Shown: in pieces, positions 59,515-64,000 of the stretch
Layout of the letters: each line of letters opens with the position of its first letter
Numbering within the stretch: the stretch's first letter is position 1
Source of the DNA: Mermis nigrescens
Lineage: Eukaryota > Nematoda > Enoplea > Mermithida > Mermithidae
NCBI GenBank assembly: GCA_036768485.1
Contig: JAVLUZ010000621.1
Coordinates: 124,001-188,000 of the forward strand
Direction of reading: 5' to 3'
Length of the DNA stretch: 64,000 nucleotides
Position numbers and translations under genes: made by a program
The notes under the pieces: model-generated
The model's input: the letters and a program-made list of their open reading frames with translations, nothing else
Databases searched by the model: none
What the model was told of the DNA's origin: nothing

Positions 59515-60054
59515 TAGGCCCATATCAAGGACTTTATTTTCGGGAAGGGGGTCCGGAAAATTTTGAGATCAAATATCTCGAGAAACCATTTAGAGATGGG
59601 TGAAAATAAAGACTTTTTTGAGCTTATCATATGCTGATAGTGAAGAAAATTTAATTTTCCAAAATTTTGACCCTATCTTATACTGAAATAAACAATTCAA
59701 CGTTTAAGCTAACTATACAAATTTCACATCATTCAATCAACGCATACTTCCAACTTTTTCTTCGTATTTAATCTCAATGTCTTATAAAGATAAACAATAC
59801 AGAAGAGGAATAATTGGCGCGAAGCGCCTAAATAAATCGACATGTTGTACATGTCTAATTCAAATTTAAGCGATTCTGAGCGTGATGGAAGTTCAGAACT
59901 TTAGATGCTTTTTTTGCGTTTCCTAGCTCAAAAGTATCCCAAAATCTTGTCTTGGCGGTGTTTTAGACCTACTTCGAGAATTTTTTATTTTTCCCTTTGA
60001 GGGACCAAATGTGATTCAGAAATTATTTTTCACCCCCCCCTAAATAAGGGCCAG
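59515..60054 (+). mobile_element. CAGGCCC-type hAT element, target duplication 7/8
   Basis: Left end TAGGCCCATATCAAGG (first base changed), right end inverted CTGGCCCTTATTTAGGGGG. Flanks are tgaggggg (59507-59514) and tgagggag (60055-60062). A GGCGCGAAGCGCC hairpin lies at 59816. Non-coding. Confidence 0.75.
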
Positions 60055-60436
60055 TGAGGGAGTATTACTCCCCGCTGAAGGATCAGTCAGACAGGTATTG
60101 TCCGGCGATTTTCAGCCGACAGAGCGCCTTTTGCATTATTTTTGAGGACAAATGCATTAATAATGTGGAATTTTCCGGCGCTTCGCGTCGGATGAATGCT
60201 TCATTGTGTTTTTTTACACAAAAAGCGCCCAAAATTAATCAATTTTTATATTTTGAAGCGTTAAAAGCGATATAATGCAATGCAGTCTAAATGGACTAAA
60301 CATGCTTTTTACAATGCTCTATTGCCACGAAAAGACGTTTTATAGGCTATTTTGACCATTTTCGTCGTTTGAATAGCAAAAAATCGTGAACGCCAAGTCG
60401 ACTGTTTTATATTTCAAAATTTTCAACCTCCCCCAC

Positions 60437-60666
60437 CATATGTGGGCTGTACCAAAATTGCGGGGGGTGCAAGAAGGTCAAAAACTGGTCTTACAGTGGT
60501 GATTTGGCGAAAAAACACCATTTTTAACGTTTCTCATCGAGCACTATCCATTGGCATCAAAAAATTGCGAAAAAAACAAAAAAATCAAAAATCGAATTCT
60601 GGTGGTATTTTGGCCATCTAACAGGTGTGTATACCCCCCAAACCCCACCCCTTACGCTCACGTGTG
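60437..60666 (+). mobile_element. hAT-like MITE, family B
   Basis: CATATGTGGGCTGTACC ... CGCTCACGTGTG with the standard body (AACGTTTCTCATCGAGCACT). Possible flanks cctccccc/cctccgcc are offset by two bases, so the duplication is not secure. Confidence 0.75.
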
Positions 60667-61290
60667 CCTCCGCCGACCCTGACCTTGTGCATCTATGGTC
60701 ATTTCCATGTATTTGCGATCTGGCTGCATACGTGGTTTGGGATGGAAATTATAAGTTTTCAAGCCCTGCAAAAATATTCGCCTCTCAGATATGAGATTTT
60801 CCACAAAAAATCGTAGAAAACGTCCCTTTTTACCCTTTTTGACCATCCTTTAATTCGAAAGTACAGCACCAGGACATCTCCCTCAGATTTCGAAAAACAG
60901 GGTACTTCAGGCGATTTTGGTAAAGATGCAATTTGCTGCCGGGAAAATTTTGAATTTATAGCGGAAAAATGCATCCCGGTCCACGAAATGTTGAATCAAC
61001 CTGGTTCAGCTTACTTGAAAAGTTGAAATTTTTATAGGTTTACACTTTCTGTCAATCGTTTGTCACACAACTTCGGAATATTCACTCAAAATATTGCCTG
61101 AAATAGGCACTTTTAAAAAAAGTAAATTTTGTAATTGAGTTCAATCATCATCTGACTTCAAAAACGACATTTTAGTAAGCTTAAGTTGATAAAAATAATG
61201 ATATATTACATGGTAAAAATGCATGTTTTGACCTATGTTTACTATGTGACGGTTTTTGAATTTCACCCCTTGAATGCCTATTCTGTGCAT

Positions 61291-61693
61291 CAGGCACGTA
61301 GCGTAGCTAGTTTGGGGAACCAACACCAATTTTGGGGTACTAAGTCGAAAAAGGCGAAAAATAGCACAAAATAACGTTAAAAAAGTCAATTTGGGGGGGT
61401 CGGACCACACCTGGGCGTGGGGGTATGCACCCCAGAAACCAAAATACCCCCCCCAGAAATCAAAATACCCCCCCCAGAATTCAATTTTGAAAATTTTTTC
61501 ATTTTTTTCGCAATTCTTTGATGCCAATGGATAGTGCTTGATGAGAAACGTCGAAAAATGATGTTTTTATCGCCATACCACCATTTTTAAGGCCATTTTT
61601 CGACCTTCAAAAAATCTTGCACCCCCCCCCCAGAATTTTCTTGCTGCCCACGTATGGTCCGGACCCCCATTCCCTCCCAGAGCTACGTGCCTG
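61291..61693. mobile_element. Composite hAT MITE, perfect target duplication
   Basis: Outer ends CAGGCACGTAGC / GCTACGTGCCTG, flanks ctgtgcat at 61283-61290 and 61694-61701, identical. The inner family B MITE (61406-61656) is at the same internal site as in 58722-59147 (inner flanks GT-CGGAC / GTCCGGAC). Confidence 0.92.
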
Positions 61694-62139
61694 CTGTGCA
61701 TGAAAAAATAGGCCTTTATTCACCCCTCTACCCCGACTATCACCCCATCTCGTAAAGGTGGCCGGCTAACCTGCTCCCAAAACTTTTTGCTATCGCATGC
61801 ATAACAGCATGCAAAAATCGGGGGAGTCAAACCAAAAATGTTTCTGAAGGGCCTTTTGGGTTAAAAACCGATCAATAACGCGTTAGAAACGTTATTTTTT
61901 GCAATCTGATGATGCTCCTTCCTCCTTGACCAGTAAAATAGAATATGTTTACTGAAAAGTCAATAAAATTCAACGAAATATAGGTAGGCGATAATGGCTT
62001 CTTATAAAATAGGCACTTTTTGGCGAGAAGTTCGCCAAAAACACGTAAAACACGAGATATACTACGACTTTCGGAAAATCGCTAATCTGTGTAATGAAAA
62101 ACTTTTTGGAATGGGTGGGGGTGAAACTTTCCAAGATCC

Positions 62140-62923
62140 TGAGCATTGATTTGCAGACCAGTAATCAGGATTTGCCCAATGTGGGGGGGGGGGCGGCGGA
62201 ATCACCCATAAATTACTTTATATGTATATAACACGGAAATTTCGTAAGGATAGATTGCAAAAGTCGGTTTCTCAACATGCTCTATCCATTATGATCATAA
62301 AATTCTGACTTGCCGAAGAAAGTTTTTTGTTCAATAAGCTGCAAAAAGTGTCGTTTTTGGTCGCGCTGGAGGCGAAATGATGGAAAATGTTTAAAACACG
62401 GGGCGAAGCGCCGAAAATTTGGAGATTTTATGAGATATGTACAATTTTTCCATCCCTCCGTTTATTGTATTACCTTTCGAAATTTTTTTCGGCCAAAGGG
62501 AGGGGGCGGCCGCAGCATGGCAATTCTGGAGGAGTGGAATTTTAAAATGCCTTTTTGGGCCCGGAAAGAGTGGGACGAGTAAAAAACATTGTTTTTCGAC
62601 GTTTATGACAACGCTCTATCTTTCTAGAGCATAAAAACATAAAAAAATTAAGAAAAAATGAAAAACTGTCGAACAAATTCGACGAAATATAGTCAAAAAC
62701 ATGAGTATGTGGCGCGAAGCGCCAAAAATTTGACACTTTTGAGCTGATACTTAGATTGCTAAAAGCGCTTAAAAAGCACCTTATCCGCGAATTTACGGAA
62801 AAATTTTTGGAACTTTCAAAAATTGCGAATTCGGAGGGGGTGAAAATTTCTCTTGTTTGAAGGGTGAAATTCACCCCCCCCTAGATGATGTATGGCGGTA
62901 TCCCTCCCCTTAAATACGGCTCT
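62140..62923 (+). mobile_element. CAGGCCC-type hAT remnant next to AFG2 exon 4
   Basis: A GGGGGGGGGGCGG block near 62180 and a GGCCAAAGGGAGGGGGCGGC block at 62492 match the body of this family. The stretch CCCCTTAAATACGGCTCTGG at 62905-62924 matches the right end. The left end is decayed (62140-62170), and a repeat E copy (62575-62740) is nested. Confidence 0.6.
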
Positions 62924-62943
62924 GGTCACGTGCAAGCTTGTAG

Positions 62944-63315
62944 GTCAGGCGCCGGTCAGAAATCGGGCGGATCGCAGGTGGCCGACCGCGTACTGGCTCA
63001 GCTGCTGACCGAAATGGACGGCGTCCAGTCGACGACGTCGACGTTGGACGCGGGCTACCGCAACGTGTTGGTCGTCGCGGCGACGAATCGGCCCGACGTG
63101 ATCGACGGCGCGTTGCTGCGGCCGGGTCGCCTCGACCGGCTCGTCTACGCGCCGCTGCCCGATGAGGCGGCGCGGCGGCGAATTTTCGCCGGTCGCCTGT
63201 CGCGGACGCCGCGCGACGCCGACGTCGACATCGCCGAGCTCGCCGCGCGAACCGACGGCTACTCGGGCGCCGAGGTTTGTCGTGTATGCGACGAAGCCGC
63301 GATGGAGGCTCTGAG
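62944..63315 (+). CDS. SPATA5 (AFG2A): AFG2/SPATA5-type ATPase, exon 4 (rest of D2 core)
   Basis: The acceptor GCTTGTAG (62943) gives the only phase fitting exon 3 and starts R-SGAGQKSGGSQVADRVLAQL. The AG five bases later does not fit. Residues 652-775 include LLTEMDGV, sensor AATNRPD (Asn700), the arginine-finger LLRPGRLDR and the sensor-2 helix TDGYSGAEVCRVCDEAAMEA. The exon is strikingly GC-rich and NCG-codon-rich compared with exon 1. The donor CTGAG|GTGCGT leaves two bases. About 50 C-terminal residues expected for the family are not in the window. Confidence 0.96.
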
Positions 63316-64000
63316 GTGCGTTTTTGTTTCTTTACACTTTTTGTTTACACTTATGCATCTTTTTTGTTTACGCCAGCTTGTACGCTTGCGAACGTAGTGT
63401 AAACTTTCCTGTTATTAAGTTTCTATGTTTGTGTTTGTTTACACCAGATTATGCGCGTCTCAATGTAGTGTAAACTATCCGCCGGTTATCGCATTGCAGT
63501 GGAACCTGTGATGCTTATTTGTTGCCGCTTACGCTCTTTTCCAATTTACATTTCTAAATTTGCTTTTGTTAAAATTAGCTCATACGCGCGCAGAATAGTG
63601 TAATCTTCAGTTTAAACTTTCCGTCCTTTTTCTTAGCGCACGATTAATTGCGATAAAACACCATTGTACTTTTTTACTTTATTTTACATCATCAGTAATT
63701 TCCTTTTCATTGACTCATGTTGTAACCTTTCAACGAGTGGCTGCTACGAAGGCCGTGAGGTGATTTTTTGTTTACATTGTCCCTGTTTATATCAGCTCGT
63801 ACGCGCTCAAAGCTGGAAGCTTAAATTTCCATAAGCGAAGTATAAACTCGCCACTGTGCAGCGCGTGAGTACTTCTAATAAAGCGCCGCGTTTTTCGTTT
63901 ATATTCTTATAGCTTTTGTTTACACTGGCTCATGTGCATCCTAACTCAGTGTTAACTTTCTGCCACTGCTTCGCCATGGTTTATTACCATCGTGCGAGCG
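63316..64000 (+). repeat. AFG2 intron 4 (incomplete) with degenerate tandem units
   Basis: TTTGTTTACACCAG..T...GCGC...GTAGTGTAAACT..CCG-like units at about 63357, 63428, 63560, 63785 and 63910. Each has a TTTACAC and a GTGTAAA half, so each could form a stem. No exon is recognised before the window ends. Confidence 0.55.

Overview
This 64 kb window is animal nuclear DNA, most likely from an arthropod. The sequence shows AT-rich DNA, short exons bounded by GT-AG introns of kilobase size, CR1/jockey-type non-LTR retrotransposons, a mariner (DD41D) transposase relic and very many small hAT-like DNA transposons. I cannot name the species; a hemipteran-like insect is only a guess. No rRNA, intact tRNA, CRISPR or bacterial operon is seen.

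Two host genes are visible. (1) At the right end, on the plus strand, four exons (51449-52964, 54850-55058, 57599-57828, 62944-63315) join in frame to give the first 775 residues of an AFG2/SPATA5-type AAA+ ATPase. Its last exon(s) lie beyond position 64000. The second ATPase ring is canonical, but the first has lost its Walker B glutamate. Introns 1-3 (1.9, 2.5 and 5.1 kb) are almost wholly transposons. (2) On the minus strand, between about 29.3 kb and 3.2 kb, there is a chain of short exon-like open segments with splice sites. At six junctions the intron phases agree; two or more junctions are unresolved. I read this as one long gene of unknown function whose introns are swollen by repeats.

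Layout: 1-8.1 kb holds repeats and the 3' exons of the minus-strand gene. 8.1-19.6 kb holds more of its exons among hAT MITEs and hairpin-bearing elements. 19.6-26.5 kb holds minisatellites, two nested GC-rich-ended hAT elements, foldbacks and tRNA-like pieces. 26.5-29 kb holds a 5'-truncated LINE and two upstream exons. 30-33.4 kb holds a hAT element with a hexamer array, a (CA)n/(TA)n tract and the DD41D relic. 35-37.2 kb holds a foldback and two sibling hAT MITEs. 37.6-42.7 kb holds a nearly full LINE with a second LINE behind it. 44-50.3 kb holds hAT transposase fragments and nested hAT elements. 50.9-64 kb holds the AFG2 gene and its transposon-packed introns.

The most unusual material is a set of non-autonomous hAT-like elements that can be delimited exactly by 8-bp target duplications. 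Several carry arrays of a hairpin whose core is GCGAAGC; others carry element-specific short-word arrays just inside both ends; and one composite (a MITE inside a MITE) has moved as a unit. All names are from reading the sequence, without database searches.
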